Origin: a virus
Length of the DNA stretch: 43,680 nucleotides
Strand: one strand, 5' to 3'
IMG/VR virus record: IMGVR_UViG_3300034200_001984
Span: 1 to 43,680 of that record
In this document: in pieces, positions 15,185-22,075 of the stretch
How positions within the stretch are numbered: position 1 is the stretch's first letter
How the letters are laid out: each line of letters opens with the position of its first letter
Program-made: the position numbers and the translations under genes
Notes under the pieces: model-generated
Seen by the model: only the letters and a program-made list of their open reading frames with translations
What the model was told of the DNA's origin: nothing
Database searches by the model: none

Positions 15185-16171
15185 ATGAGAAAGAAAAGAA
15201 AAATTATATCAGAAGAAGAGAAATCTTTAGCAGTTGAAATGTATTTAAAGGATGGTTTATCTACAAGAAAAATAGGAAAAATTTTTAATGTTGATCGAAG
15301 CGTTGTGGAAAGAGCCATCGTAAAAAGCGGAAATTCTATGAGAACGAGTAAAGAATGTCATTTAAAGTTAACAAAAAATGAAGATTTGGAAATATACAAA
15401 ATGTATTATGAAAAATATACTCCAGAAGAAATAGGAAAAAAATTCAATGTTTCAGATAATACAATAAGATACAGTATAAAAAGACAAGGAGGAGAGTTAA
15501 GAAATTTCACACAAAGTATTACAAAATATAATTTTAATCATGATTTTTTTGAAAAAATAGATACAGAGGCAAAGGCTTATTTTTTAGGATTTTGGTTAGC
15601 TGATGGAAACGTTTGGAATAACAAAGTTCAAATGTCATTACATCCTAAAGATTCTTATATAATGGAAAGTTTTGTAAAGCATATTGATGGGAATAATGTA
15701 ATACATTTTTATAAATACAAACGAGACTCTTCAAGACTTTCAATAACATCCAAAAAGATGGTAGATGATCTTATAGATAAGGGAATTGTGCCGAATAAAA
15801 CATTTGAATTAAATAAAATGCCCGATATACAAGATAACTTAGAAAAACACTTTTGGAGAGGAGTATTAGACGGCGATGGTTGGGTATTAAATACGCAAAA
15901 AAATAAAATGATAGAAACTGGAATTTGCAATAAACAAAAAATTGCGATGGAATATTTTAAGAAATTTTTAGAAAAAAATAATATTTCTCCATGTAAAATA
16001 CAATATGCTAATAAATCGGTCTATAGGATATGGCTAACTGCCCGTAGAGCAATAAAATTTTTAAATTTAATTTATGAAGGATCTTCGCCTGATCTTAGAT
16101 TAAAAAGAAAGTATAATAACTATATTAAAGCAAAAAAATATAGAATTAAAAATAATTTACCGTCTTTTTAA
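15185..16171 (+). CDS. LAGLIDADG homing endonuclease with N-terminal HTH modules
   Basis: 328 residues. The N-terminal ~110 contain two helix-turn-helix units: DGLSTRKIGKIFNVDRSVVE and YTPEEIGKKFNVSDNTI. The nuclease core follows with two LAGLIDADG-type helices, AYFLGFWLADGNVW (about 134-147) and FWRGVLDGDGWV, whose acidic residues (LADG, LDGDG) bind catalytic metals. Two motifs in one chain suggest a monomeric enzyme. It stands alone on the plus strand against the surrounding minus-strand run, as expected for a mobile insertion, and no intron or intein signs flank it. Its target site is likely nearby, in an allele lacking it. Confidence 0.88.
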   Translation: MRKKRKIISEEEKSLAVEMYLKDGLSTRKIGKIFNVDRSVVERAIVKSGNSMRTSKECHLKLTKNEDLEIYKMYYEKYTPEEIGKKFNVSDNTIRYSIKRQGGELRNFTQSITKYNFNHDFFEKIDTEAKAYFLGFWLADGNVWNNKVQMSLHPKDSYIMESFVKHIDGNNVIHFYKYKRDSSRLSITSKKMVDDLIDKGIVPNKTFELNKMPDIQDNLEKHFWRGVLDGDGWVLNTQKNKMIETGICNKQKIAMEYFKKFLEKNNISPCKIQYANKSVYRIWLTARRAIKFLNLIYEGSSPDLRLKRKYNNYIKAKKYRIKNNLPSF

Positions 16172-16183
16172 GAGTTGGCATTT

Positions 16184-16548
16184 TCATTTTTCCTCGTAAA
16201 TTTTCCATTGTGGTTTCTTGTAACCATTGATCATATAGATGTGTTGGTTCTTATCCCAATCATTATTCCAGAATTTTTTAACAATGTCAAGATATTCTTT
16301 TGCTTCTGACTTTGTAGAAAAATATTTAATTGGAGTTGGTTTATACAATAACTTTGAAAATTCTTCTTGACAAATCGGTACAGTGGTTGTCCATCCATCA
16401 AGAGGACTTTTGCTGCCTTCATTGACATAAGTGTATTCATCTGGTTTATGATTGTATTCGCAGACTTTGTATTTTTTTGTTCTTTATTAAAAATTCTAAA
16501 TAAACCGCCTACTATTACAATACTAACAATTTTTTGTTTGAGTGTCAT
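16184..16548 (-). CDS. Membrane-anchored hypothetical, frameshifted at A7
   Basis: The N-terminus from ATG 16548 (MTLKQKIVSIVIVGGLFRIF) is a membrane anchor or signal. At an A7 run near 16482 the zero frame turns into low-quality sequence. The -1 frame continues as VCEYNHKPDEYTYVNEGS, EAKEYLDIVKKFWNNDWD and GYKKPQWKIYEEK, to a TGA at 16184. That composition is clearly coding, so the natural product is ~121 residues. The run needs one extra A, or ribosomal or transcriptional slippage. No family recognised for the soluble domain. Confidence 0.6.
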
Positions 16549-16549
16549 T

Positions 16550-16852
16550 TTATTCCTCCCATTTTTCGAGCGTTTTTAAGAATGCCTTGGCACGGTTCCA
16601 TGCCGAGGCATGGACTGATACGAAGCGAACAGTTCCACCTCCATACTCCGCAAGATATTGACAGTATCGCGTCCAGTCTCCGCTCCTCATTTGCTTCTCC
16701 GCTCCGTGCATGGCGTTGAGGTCATTGCAGTAGTCTGGAATTTTGTCCTTGTATTGCCAATCACCATTGGGTGGTTTTGCTAAGTATTTATGTTTATTAA
16801 CCTGCCATCCACACGCCTCCGCAATTGCGATGTTGATTTGTTCGTTTGTCAT
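16550..16852 (-). CDS. Phage ABA-sandwich domain protein
   Basis: 100 residues starting MTNEQINIAIAEACGW, with DYCNDLNAMHGAEK and AKAFLKTLEKWEE at the end, the pattern of the phage ABA-sandwich family (small, function unknown). A paralogue begins with the same residues at 24700. DNA here is clearly richer in G+C than the surroundings (GCGCGG, CGCGTCC), which suggests separate acquisition together with the two coiled-coil genes upstream of it. Its ATG overlaps the stop of the upstream coiled-coil gene. Confidence 0.8.
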   Translation of the reverse strand: MTNEQINIAIAEACGWQVNKHKYLAKPPNGDWQYKDKIPDYCNDLNAMHGAEKQMRSGDWTRYCQYLAEYGGGTVRFVSVHASAWNRAKAFLKTLEKWEE

Positions 16853-17154
16853 TTCGCTTCCTCCTTGATTTGGTCGAGTTCGGCGCGGAGCCTTAATCCT
16901 TCTTCTTTAATTGCTCGGATTGCCCGGACTGCACTTGCATCTGGCAAGCAAACTCCGGCCAGCACGCAAACCCAAACCGCTTTTTCCGCGATCTCGCGTA
17001 GCTTGGCGTTTTGCTCCAGCGCCTTGTCGCGCTCGCTCGACAATCTATTTAGTTCATCTGTAATATCTTGTAAATCTCCAACATCTCCCTTGTTGTTTGG
17101 TTTGTTAATCCATCTGTCCTTGAACTGATCATTAACTAATTTGTATTTACTCAT
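16849..17154 (-). CDS. Coiled-coil hypothetical protein (GC-rich cassette)
   Basis: 101 residues: a short basic start, then a long heptad helix (LQDITDELNRLSSERDKALE and on), a hydrophobic CVLAGVCLPDASAVRAIRAI break, and a second coil ending LRAELDQIKEEAK. The same architecture appears in the next gene upstream. It is part of the GC-richer block. Neighbour overlaps are ATGA. Likely an oligomeric scaffold. No family named. Confidence 0.65.
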   Translation of the reverse strand: MSKYKLVNDQFKDRWINKPNNKGDVGDLQDITDELNRLSSERDKALEQNAKLREIAEKAVWVCVLAGVCLPDASAVRAIRAIKEEGLRLRAELDQIKEEAK

Positions 17155-17170
17155 TTCGCGCCCTCCTTGA
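17151..17170. repeat. 20-bp gene-junction repeat, copy A
   Basis: TCATTTCGCGCCCTCCTTGA recurs exactly at 17571-17590, and in a diverged form at 16849-16868. On the minus strand it holds the end of one gene (KEGAK, TGA) fused to the next ATG, plus the ribosome site AAGGAGGGCG. It could serve as homology for gene exchange. Confidence 0.85.
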
Positions 17171-17574
17171 GTTGGTCGAGTTCGGCGCGGAGGATACTAT
17201 CCTCGACTGAGGTTCGTAATCGCCCTTGCCGAATTTCTGGGGGGGATTAATTTAATCGCCCTCTCTGCGATGTCGCGTAGCTTGGCGTTCTCTTTTTCTA
17301 GTTTACCTACATGTAATGCGGAGCAAAGTAATTGTCCGGAGATGCCTACGATTCGCCCACTCGCCTCAACTAATTCATCTAATGTTTTGTCGAGTTCCTC
17401 CTTTTCTTTAAGATACTTCTCCCTCTCCTCGTCGCGCTCGCGTTTTAAAACTAACAGCTCGCCCCGAATAACAGCAATTTCTGAAAGAGACAAAATACGC
17501 CAGTCTTTGTGTGCATTGTGTTTGTGTAGCCACTCTGCTCTACGTTTAGCTTCTGCTTCATCTGTCTCACTCAT
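17151..17574 (-). CDS. Coiled-coil paralogue with G7 frameshift in its tail
   Basis: From ATG 17574 the frame encodes a long heptad coil (REKYLKEKEELDKTLDELVE) and LREIAER-like RDIAERAIKLIPP, then stops at 17197. In the +1 frame after a G7 run at about 17239-17245 the sequence continues with SVEDSILRAELDQLKEGAK and a TGA overlapping the next ATG. This matches the end of the neighbouring paralogue. With six G instead of seven the gene reads through perfectly, so the shift is recent or an assembly error. The restored product is about 140 residues. Confidence 0.65.
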
Positions 17575-17590
17575 TTCGCGCCCTCCTTGA
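17571..17590. repeat. 20-bp gene-junction repeat, copy B
   Basis: Exact second copy of the repeat at 17151-17170. Here it is joined to the first codons of an ABA-sandwich gene rather than to a coiled-coil gene. Confidence 0.85.
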
Positions 17591-17606
17591 TTTGTTCGTT
17601 TGTCAT
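17571..17606 (-). CDS. 11-codon chimeric leader ORF (MTNEQI + KEGAK)
   Basis: ATG at 17606 encodes MTNEQIKEGAK and stops on the ATG of the coiled-coil gene. The first six residues equal the start of the ABA-sandwich genes. The rest equals the end of the coiled-coil genes. It is best read as the remnant of an in-frame deletion that fused two genes. It has its own promoter (17614-17642) and may now be a translational leader. Confidence 0.6.
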   Translation of the reverse strand: MTNEQIKEGAK

Positions 17607-17613
17607 AGTTTAG

Positions 17614-17642
17614 ATATTAGAGAATGTTTGATGAAATGTCAA
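17614..17642 (-). promoter_or_regulatory. Sigma70-type promoter
   Basis: TTGACA, 17-base spacer, TAATAT on the minus strand, 8 bases before the chimeric leader ORF and coiled-coil cassette. The downstream TAATATCTAAAC stretch matches the promoter at 24708. Confidence 0.8.
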
Positions 17643-17841
17643 GATTTTTCTTAGCAAAAGCCATAGTAGAACCATCAGAATGTTTTACTAAAAATTTTCC
17701 GTTCTTGCATTGCTTCTGTACAGTACAAACTTGCCCGATATATTTTCTATACTCCTTCGTCATATATAAATCATTATTTCGATTAACAATAACGTCTTGT
17801 TGTTCTGTAATAATTTTTTCCATTTTGCTTATCTGATCCAA
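17617..17841 (-). CDS. Hypothetical protein, SH3-like
   Basis: 74 residues (or 68 from the second Met). The end, YIGQVCTVQKQCKNGKFLVK followed by HSDGSTMAFAKKNL, looks like a small SH3/KOW-type barrel. A promoter (17901-17929) lies upstream, and its own 3' end contains the promoter of the next unit. Family unknown. Confidence 0.5.
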   Translation of the reverse strand: MDQISKMEKIITEQQDVIVNRNNDLYMTKEYRKYIGQVCTVQKQCKNGKFLVKHSDGSTMAFAKKNLDISSNIL

Positions 17842-17900
17842 TCAGAAATATCCCAATAACTTTCGAAACCTATAAGATATTTTCCTCTGTTCCAAAATTG

Positions 17901-17929
17901 ATATTAAATTAAGTTGGTGGAACTGTCAA
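17901..17929 (-). promoter_or_regulatory. Sigma70-type promoter
   Basis: TTGACA, 17 bases, TAATAT on the minus strand. It lies about 60 bases before the 74-residue gene. The space between holds a start-less coding remnant (GKYLIGFESYWDISDWIR). Confidence 0.75.
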
Positions 17930-17938
17930 TCTTTATTT

Positions 17939-18190
17939 TTAACCAGCGTCAAAAAATTTATTTCTCTCACCATTCATAACTCCATCTGCATACTCTGTTT
18001 CTTTGATAGGAATACCATCTACAGAAAACTTAGGTCTAAAATCACCATCACCATCTGAATAAAATGTAACTTTTCTTGAACCACCCAAACCTCCAAGTTG
18101 TTCCATATATTTTAACATTCCAAGAAATTGAGGAACCCAACGTTCTCTCATTGTGCAAGTTATAGTGAATGTTGTTTTTGGAGATTTCAT
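17939..18190 (-). CDS. Conserved phage hypothetical (small, Gly-rich)
   Basis: 83 residues. ERWVPQFLGMLKYMEQLGGL and SRKVTFYSDGDGDFRPKF are strongly patterned and occur in small phage proteins I have seen across unrelated phages. Function unknown. Overlaps the YopX-like gene before it by four bases, and precedes a promoter. Confidence 0.68.
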   Translation of the reverse strand: MKSPKTTFTITCTMRERWVPQFLGMLKYMEQLGGLGGSRKVTFYSDGDGDFRPKFSVDGIPIKETEYADGVMNGERNKFFDAG

Positions 18191-18648
18191 TCTTTATTCT
18201 CTTTATTAAACTGACAATCACTCAACCAACAATCACAAACCAAACATTCTCCGTTATGATCTGGATTACAAGGCAATTGAAAAATATTTCCAACTACTTC
18301 AAAGTATTTCATATAATCCATTAAGTCTTCAAATGTTTCAAAAGCATTTCCAGTTCTAACTCCAAAAGATGCTCTGTCTTCAAGCCAAATAACTTCACCA
18401 AAGAAGTCTACTTTTCCAGTATAGCCAAATCTTGCTCTATCACCTTCATAGATTGGTTTTTTGTTCTTGTCGTAGAGTTCGGTGAATTGCTGAATTACTC
18501 CGCAATGCTTATCGAAATGCACCCATTCTTTCTTTTCATCGTTCCAAACACTACTACAAGGATCATCTGTTTCTGTATCGCCAACTAATACTCTTGTATA
18601 AAATTTTGACTCTGTATAGCTCCATGCTCTGAATTTTAATTGTCTCAT
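18187..18648 (-). CDS. YopX-family protein 1
   Basis: 153 residues. Starts MRQLKFRAWSYTESKFYT and contains QFTELYDKNKKPIYEGD, then EVIWLEDRASFGV and FEVVGNIFQLP, the full YopX signature (start motif, TGLKDKNGKxIYEGD-like hairpin, 'VIGNIxE' end). A Cys-rich extension (CLVCDCWLSDC) follows that other YopX copies here lack and could bind metal. YopX proteins are ubiquitous in phages. Function unknown. Confidence 0.85.
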   Translation of the reverse strand: MRQLKFRAWSYTESKFYTRVLVGDTETDDPCSSVWNDEKKEWVHFDKHCGVIQQFTELYDKNKKPIYEGDRARFGYTGKVDFFGEVIWLEDRASFGVRTGNAFETFEDLMDYMKYFEVVGNIFQLPCNPDHNGECLVCDCWLSDCQFNKENKE

Positions 18649-18866
18649 TGTTTATAATATGACTGTATATAATTTTTTGATTCTTGTAAATGTTTTAATG
18701 ACTTCTGTGAAGCTCTTAACAGTATTCTCTCTGCTACTCCTTCATCGTTTTTATTATTTTCAATAATTTGTTTTTCAATTTCAATATAATGATTTAAAAC
18801 TACAACACAAATATGCTTAGTAAAATCTTCAGATAATACTTGGGAATTTTCAATATTAATTCTCAT
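18645..18866 (-). CDS. Hypothetical helical protein
   Basis: 73 residues, mostly helical, with a Tyr/Gln-rich end (SKNYIQSYYKQ). Sits between two YopX genes with overlaps of four and 11 bases, so it is co-expressed with them. No family recognised. Confidence 0.55.
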   Translation of the reverse strand: MRINIENSQVLSEDFTKHICVVVLNHYIEIEKQIIENNKNDEGVAERILLRASQKSLKHLQESKNYIQSYYKQ

Positions 18867-19299
18867 TGTTTAAAAGTTCCTTAGATTCGAAAATATTTCC
18901 AATTACTTCATAACTATAAGAAAGATATAGAAAATCGTCCATGTCATCATAACCTTTATACGCAATTAAAAAGGTAGCTTTGGTTTCCAGCCAAATTATC
19001 TGTCCTGTCTCTAGCAAGCCATCAATTGTTTTATATTCTATTTTTCCGTCCTTAACATAAGGACGAGTAAAACTTCTTTGGACATTGACTATATCACCTT
19101 CATAGATTTCTTTTCCATTTTTATCCTTCAATCCAGTAAATTGCTGAAAGACTATCTCATCAAATTTAGCGACATCATAATAATGAGCTTCTCTATAAGC
19201 ATCATAACCAATTTTCTCTAACTCAAAATCAATGCTTCTCAAATCCACAAAACGTTTTTCAATTTTGTGCCAGACTCTATAATTTGGAATTATATTCAT
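18856..19299 (-). CDS. YopX-family protein 2
   Basis: 147 residues: YRVWHKIEKRFVDLRSIDFE, then QQFTGLKDKNGKEIYEGDIV, IIWLETKATFLI and YEVIGNIFESKELL. The insertion between the start and the central motif differs from copy 1, so they are old paralogues rather than a fresh duplication. Confidence 0.87.
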   Translation of the reverse strand: MNIIPNYRVWHKIEKRFVDLRSIDFELEKIGYDAYREAHYYDVAKFDEIVFQQFTGLKDKNGKEIYEGDIVNVQRSFTRPYVKDGKIEYKTIDGLLETGQIIWLETKATFLIAYKGYDDMDDFLYLSYSYEVIGNIFESKELLNNEN

Positions 19300-19307
19300 A
19301 AGTTTTT

Positions 19308-19514
19308 TTATCTACTTGTTCTGTTATTTCCAAGAAAAGCATATCTCAACACAGTCTCCTCACATGTGAGCAATACATTGTTATACGGATCAACATTGCC
19401 TGCAAAATCAATTCGAAATGCTACGTCAGTTTCCAGTATAACTCTTTTGTGCTTTAAGTCCTTCAAGAAGATGTGATGATCTTCATTAATGTCTCTCCAA
19501 TTAATATCGTTCAT
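19308..19514 (-). CDS. Hypothetical protein
   Basis: 68 residues with a strand-rich core (KRVILETDVAFRIDFAGN). It follows its own promoter (19522-19550) and lies between two YopX genes. The ETDVAFRI strand is reminiscent of the YopX 'WLExxAxF' strand, so it may be a reduced relative, but this is weak. Confidence 0.5.
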   Translation of the reverse strand: MNDINWRDINEDHHIFLKDLKHKRVILETDVAFRIDFAGNVDPYNNVLLTCEETVLRYAFLGNNRTSR

Positions 19515-19521
19515 AGTTTAT

Positions 19522-19550
19522 ATATTAGACAATATTTCTAGAAACGTCAA
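19522..19550 (-). promoter_or_regulatory. Sigma70-type promoter
   Basis: TTGACG, 17 bases, TAATAT on the minus strand, 7 bases before the ATG of the 68-residue gene. The flanking TAATATATAAACTATG strongly resembles the promoters at 17614 and 24708. Confidence 0.8.
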
Positions 19551-19936
19551 TCTTTATTTTTTAAAAGCTCACTATTTTCGAAAATATTTCCAATGATAGT
19601 TACAGGTTCACCACTGTATCTCCATTCTTCGATTCCTATATTAAAACAAGCATATCTTTCTGCCCAAACAACTTCAGAATTAATGGTTTCGAGATGTCTG
19701 TATTCTGTATCAAAAAATTTGCCTCTTACAATATCTCCATCATAAATCTCTTTACCTTTAGAATCTTTTAGTCCAGTCCATTGTTGTACAACATATTCAT
19801 CGCCACCAGAACCATTCTGAAGGTTTTGAAATTGTCCATTCAAAGTAAGAATGAAGTGGCCCTGATATCCTCGATCGGGGTAAATGAATTGTTTTGCCAA
19901 AGTATCCCAAGCGCGGAATTTAAGTTGTCTTTGCAT
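19547..19936 (-). CDS. YopX-family protein 3
   Basis: 129 residues: MQRQLKFRAWDTLAKQFIYP, QQWTGLKDSKGKEIYDGDIV, VVWAERYACFNIG and VTIIGNIFENSELL. Canonical YopX length. Overlaps the upstream 164-residue gene by 17 bases. Confidence 0.88.
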   Translation of the reverse strand: MQRQLKFRAWDTLAKQFIYPDRGYQGHFILTLNGQFQNLQNGSGGDEYVVQQWTGLKDSKGKEIYDGDIVRGKFFDTEYRHLETINSEVVWAERYACFNIGIEEWRYSGEPVTIIGNIFENSELLKNKD

Positions 19937-20414
19937 AATAATCTAAAGCTTCTTGATATTGCTTTTCATTATATGAATCATCTTCATAGCTGTCAACATA
20001 AAAAATTTTAGGCATAAGAGGAAATTTGACATTCATTTTGGATTTTCCATTTGTGTAGCAATATCCATCTAAATCTCTCCAAACTACAGCTTCTATGTAA
20101 TATGCTGACCCATCTGAATTTTTAAATACTGCCCCATTTCTTATGTTTTGATATTTTGTATCATCTCCTAAACTAGAAATATCTCCCCATTCATCGTCTT
20201 CTCCAGTCAGAGGAGTTAATGCTTCAAAATTTGCTAAAGTTTTAAACATATTTGCAACATAAGGAGCACTGAAACCAGAATGTCCTTGTTTTGAAAATAC
20301 TTCAATAAGTTCTAGAATACAATCATATGCTAATTTGTTATAACCTGCTTTTAGATCTTCTTCTGAATAGATAAGACCAAGTTCTTTTTTTGCGTGTGTT
20401 ACTAGGTTGCTCAT
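19920..20414 (-). CDS. Conserved phage hypothetical
   Basis: 164 residues. FSAPYVANMFKTLANFEALT and DDEWGDIS, then RNGAVFKNSDGSAYYIEAVVW, are conserved-looking blocks I associate with phage hypothetical proteins of unknown function. Starts six bases after the kinase gene downstream region and reads into the YopX gene. Confidence 0.62.
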   Translation of the reverse strand: MSNLVTHAKKELGLIYSEEDLKAGYNKLAYDCILELIEVFSKQGHSGFSAPYVANMFKTLANFEALTPLTGEDDEWGDISSLGDDTKYQNIRNGAVFKNSDGSAYYIEAVVWRDLDGYCYTNGKSKMNVKFPLMPKIFYVDSYEDDSYNEKQYQEALDYYAKTT

Positions 20415-20419
20415 ATTTT

Positions 20420-20827
20420 TTAATCAAAGTCTGCTAAAGAAAACATTTGTCTCTTGTTTCTCATTTCTTCAATCTTCCAATCGGGAACCCCGTGCTCGTT
20501 TCGAAATTCTCCAGTCATATGATGAATTTCTACATTATAACCATATTTTCTAGATAAGTCAATATAAGGTTTTGCTTCTTTTTTGGTAAGATTAGTATTA
20601 GAGACAATAACATCTTCCCCTCTCTGCATAGAATCTTCCGTGCTTTTTTGGCACTCAGCATGACAATAAGCAAGCCTTTTAGGATTAAAAAAATAGTTGC
20701 CATATAGATCCACCATCCATTGATCTGCTTCAAAATGATTGGCGATATTTTTTTCTTTTTTAATCTTGTTGGCGAATGTAGTTTTTCCTGAGCCGCTAGG
20801 ACCACAGATTAGATATAGAGTTTTCAT
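20420..20827 (-). CDS. Polynucleotide kinase-like P-loop kinase
   Basis: 135 residues. Walker A at 9-16 (GPSGSGKT), D35 in FEADQWMVD, and VIVSNTNLTKKEAKPYIDLS at about 73-92. This aligns with the kinase half of T4 PNK, which has GCPGSGKS and ISDTNLNPERR. The expected role is 5' phosphorylation of RNA or DNA with ATP. The T4 enzyme carries a 3'-phosphatase domain that is missing here, and the gene directly upstream (sharing one base) encodes a metallophosphoesterase instead. The pair could be a split end-healing unit feeding the two ligases further along. A different substrate (nucleoside, protein) remains possible. Confidence 0.78.
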   Translation of the reverse strand: MKTLYLICGPSGSGKTTFANKIKKEKNIANHFEADQWMVDLYGNYFFNPKRLAYCHAECQKSTEDSMQRGEDVIVSNTNLTKKEAKPYIDLSRKYGYNVEIHHMTGEFRNEHGVPDWKIEEMRNKRQMFSLADFD

Positions 20828-21510
20828 TAAAATGGATTTAAAGTATTTTTAGTATGATGATCAAATGTTTTGTTTTCAACGTTTTTGAACTTGCCTCTAA
20901 TTTCACTAAAGGAAATAGGAATTGGTGAATTTTCTACACCAACATCGATAATTTTACACTTATACAATAAGCCGCCAACTTCGCTTCTATAAAGATTCTG
21001 ATGGCAATGGCCGTGAACCATCCAGCTTCCTTTAGCCTGACCATTCCAAGATGCGAGAGGGTAATGGCTGGCCACGATACTTTGACCGCAAACTACCATC
21101 TCTAAATAATTTGGAACAAAATATAATCTTTTATTGTTAAAATCAAGAAATCTAACCCCGTTTTCTTCTGATGACTTGCTCAGTAACTGCTTGTAACCTC
21201 CAGCATGATTGCCCGAAAAAAGATACAGAGTCTTGAATGTCAACCTATTAAGAGCATTTGTCAATCTTTCTTCTCCGTTAATACCAAATATAATGTCGCC
21301 CAAATGAAAAATTTCAGACTCTTGATTAAGTTTATTATTCCATCTATTGATCAAGGTTTCGTCGTGATCTTCTACGCAATCAAACCCTCTGTTTTTCCAC
21401 AAAGGAGTTTCCCAGTGTTCGCACTTATGCCCCAGATGCATGTCAGACCAAAAATAAACATTGGTATGTTCAATTTTAATTGGTTCCCAAAAATAATTAG
21501 ATAGTTTCAT
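20827..21510 (-). CDS. Metallophosphoesterase (calcineurin-like), copy 1
   Basis: 227 residues with the complete metal-binding set: SDMHLGH (D23, H25), LGDIIF (G71-D72), SGNHAGG (N101, H102), ASHYPL and MVHGHCHQN. Di-metal phosphoesterases of this class act on phosphodiester or phosphomonoester bonds. They include 2',3'-cyclic phosphate-processing enzymes such as the phosphatase domain of bacterial Pnkp. One base overlap with the PNK-like kinase gene makes joint function in RNA end healing plausible but unproven. Confidence 0.87.
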   Translation of the reverse strand: MKLSNYFWEPIKIEHTNVYFWSDMHLGHKCEHWETPLWKNRGFDCVEDHDETLINRWNNKLNQESEIFHLGDIIFGINGEERLTNALNRLTFKTLYLFSGNHAGGYKQLLSKSSEENGVRFLDFNNKRLYFVPNYLEMVVCGQSIVASHYPLASWNGQAKGSWMVHGHCHQNLYRSEVGGLLYKCKIIDVGVENSPIPISFSEIRGKFKNVENKTFDHHTKNTLNPF

Positions 21511-21770
21511 GCTTTATATTTCTTTCTCTCAAGTCTAACAGCTTTTCTCTTCAAGTCAAGTTTTTTGATTTGTTCTTCAAGTTTCATGAATCTATGCTTT
21601 CCAAAATCAAAACTATAAGCTCCAAAAGGATTTATTTTATTTTGGAGCCTTGTAATCTCTCTATCCAGCTTTTGTAATTTTTTAAAAATGGTCGAAGAAG
21701 CACGACTCGAACGTGCGCCACTCATGCGTCCATGGTTATTCTTTCCACCTAAACTATTCTTCGGTTTCAC
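21507..21770 (-). CDS. Coiled-coil hypothetical whose 5' part overlaps a tRNA-like sequence
   Basis: The frame opens with GTG at 21770 and its codons 3-28 lie entirely inside the tRNA-like element. The rest is a good coil (LQKLDREITRLQNKINPFG, EEQIKKLDLKRKAVRLERK). The residues over the tRNA (SGARSSRASS) look like incidental translation. No ATG follows the tRNA. Either the protein begins at a non-ATG codon after 21689, or the tRNA is embedded in a live gene. Confidence 0.45.
   Translation of the reverse strand: MKPKNSLGGKNNHGRMSGARSSRASSTIFKKLQKLDREITRLQNKINPFGAYSFDFGKHRFMKLEEQIKKLDLKRKAVRLERKKYKA
21689..21763 (-). tRNA. tRNA-like element with abnormal anticodon arm
   Basis: 75 nt on the minus strand, including an encoded CCA end. 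The acceptor stem CGAAGAA/UUCUUCG is perfect, U8-A9 follow, the D arm GUUU/GAAU encloses AGGUGG, and the T arm GCACG-UUCGAGU-CGUGC is perfect. The 20 bases between (ACCAUGGACGCAUGAGUGGC) do not fold into a 5-bp anticodon stem with a 7-nt loop. The best pairings are CCAU/GUGG or CAUG/CAUG. The anticodon is therefore not assignable. It may be a decayed tRNA, a decoy or a structural tRNA mimic. Confidence 0.65.
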
Positions 21771-22040
21771 TTAAAGTTTAAATTGCTTATCGTTTCCAAA
21801 ATGGATTGAACAAAGTATATCCAAGCATCCATGAATTTCTCTCATTAAATTTGGATGAGGATTGCTAAAAAAACTTTCTGGATAGTCTGAACCAGAAGAA
21901 ATAGAACGAATTGGTTCCAGTGTTTCAGAGTCTTTTATTACAACTTCAACGAAGTATCTTTTTTCTTTCATAATATTTTTTTTAATAATATTGAAGTTTT
22001 CTTCACCCCAAACATACTTTGTGTCTTTTGGGTTTCTCAT
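21771..22040 (-). CDS. Hypothetical protein, related to N-terminus of 27141-27812 gene
   Basis: 89 residues, or 66 from the internal ATG at 21971. From KRYFVEVVIKDSETLEPIRS it aligns with KYVFEIIVRETENLEKICS in the 27.1-kb gene, including the Ser/Asp turn and the later 'LDIL' region. That relation favours the internal start. The family is not known. It appears as a single-domain version of a fused paralogue. Confidence 0.55.
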   Translation of the reverse strand: MRNPKDTKYVWGEENFNIIKKNIMKEKRYFVEVVIKDSETLEPIRSISSGSDYPESFFSNPHPNLMREIHGCLDILCSIHFGNDKQFKL

Positions 22041-22046
22041 GTTATG

Positions 22047-22075
22047 AACATAGAATTATTCGTAGGAAATGTCAA
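22047..22075 (-). promoter_or_regulatory. Sigma70-type promoter (weak -10)
   Basis: TTGACA, 17 bases, TATGTT on the minus strand, just before the 89-residue gene. It overlaps the end of the 112-residue gene. Confidence 0.5.

Noticed and set aside
17842-17920. Start-less coding remnant GKYLIGFESYWDISDWIR
   Set aside because: Coding-like, but without a start and preceded by a stop. May be a relic between a promoter and the next gene. Too short to list as a gene.
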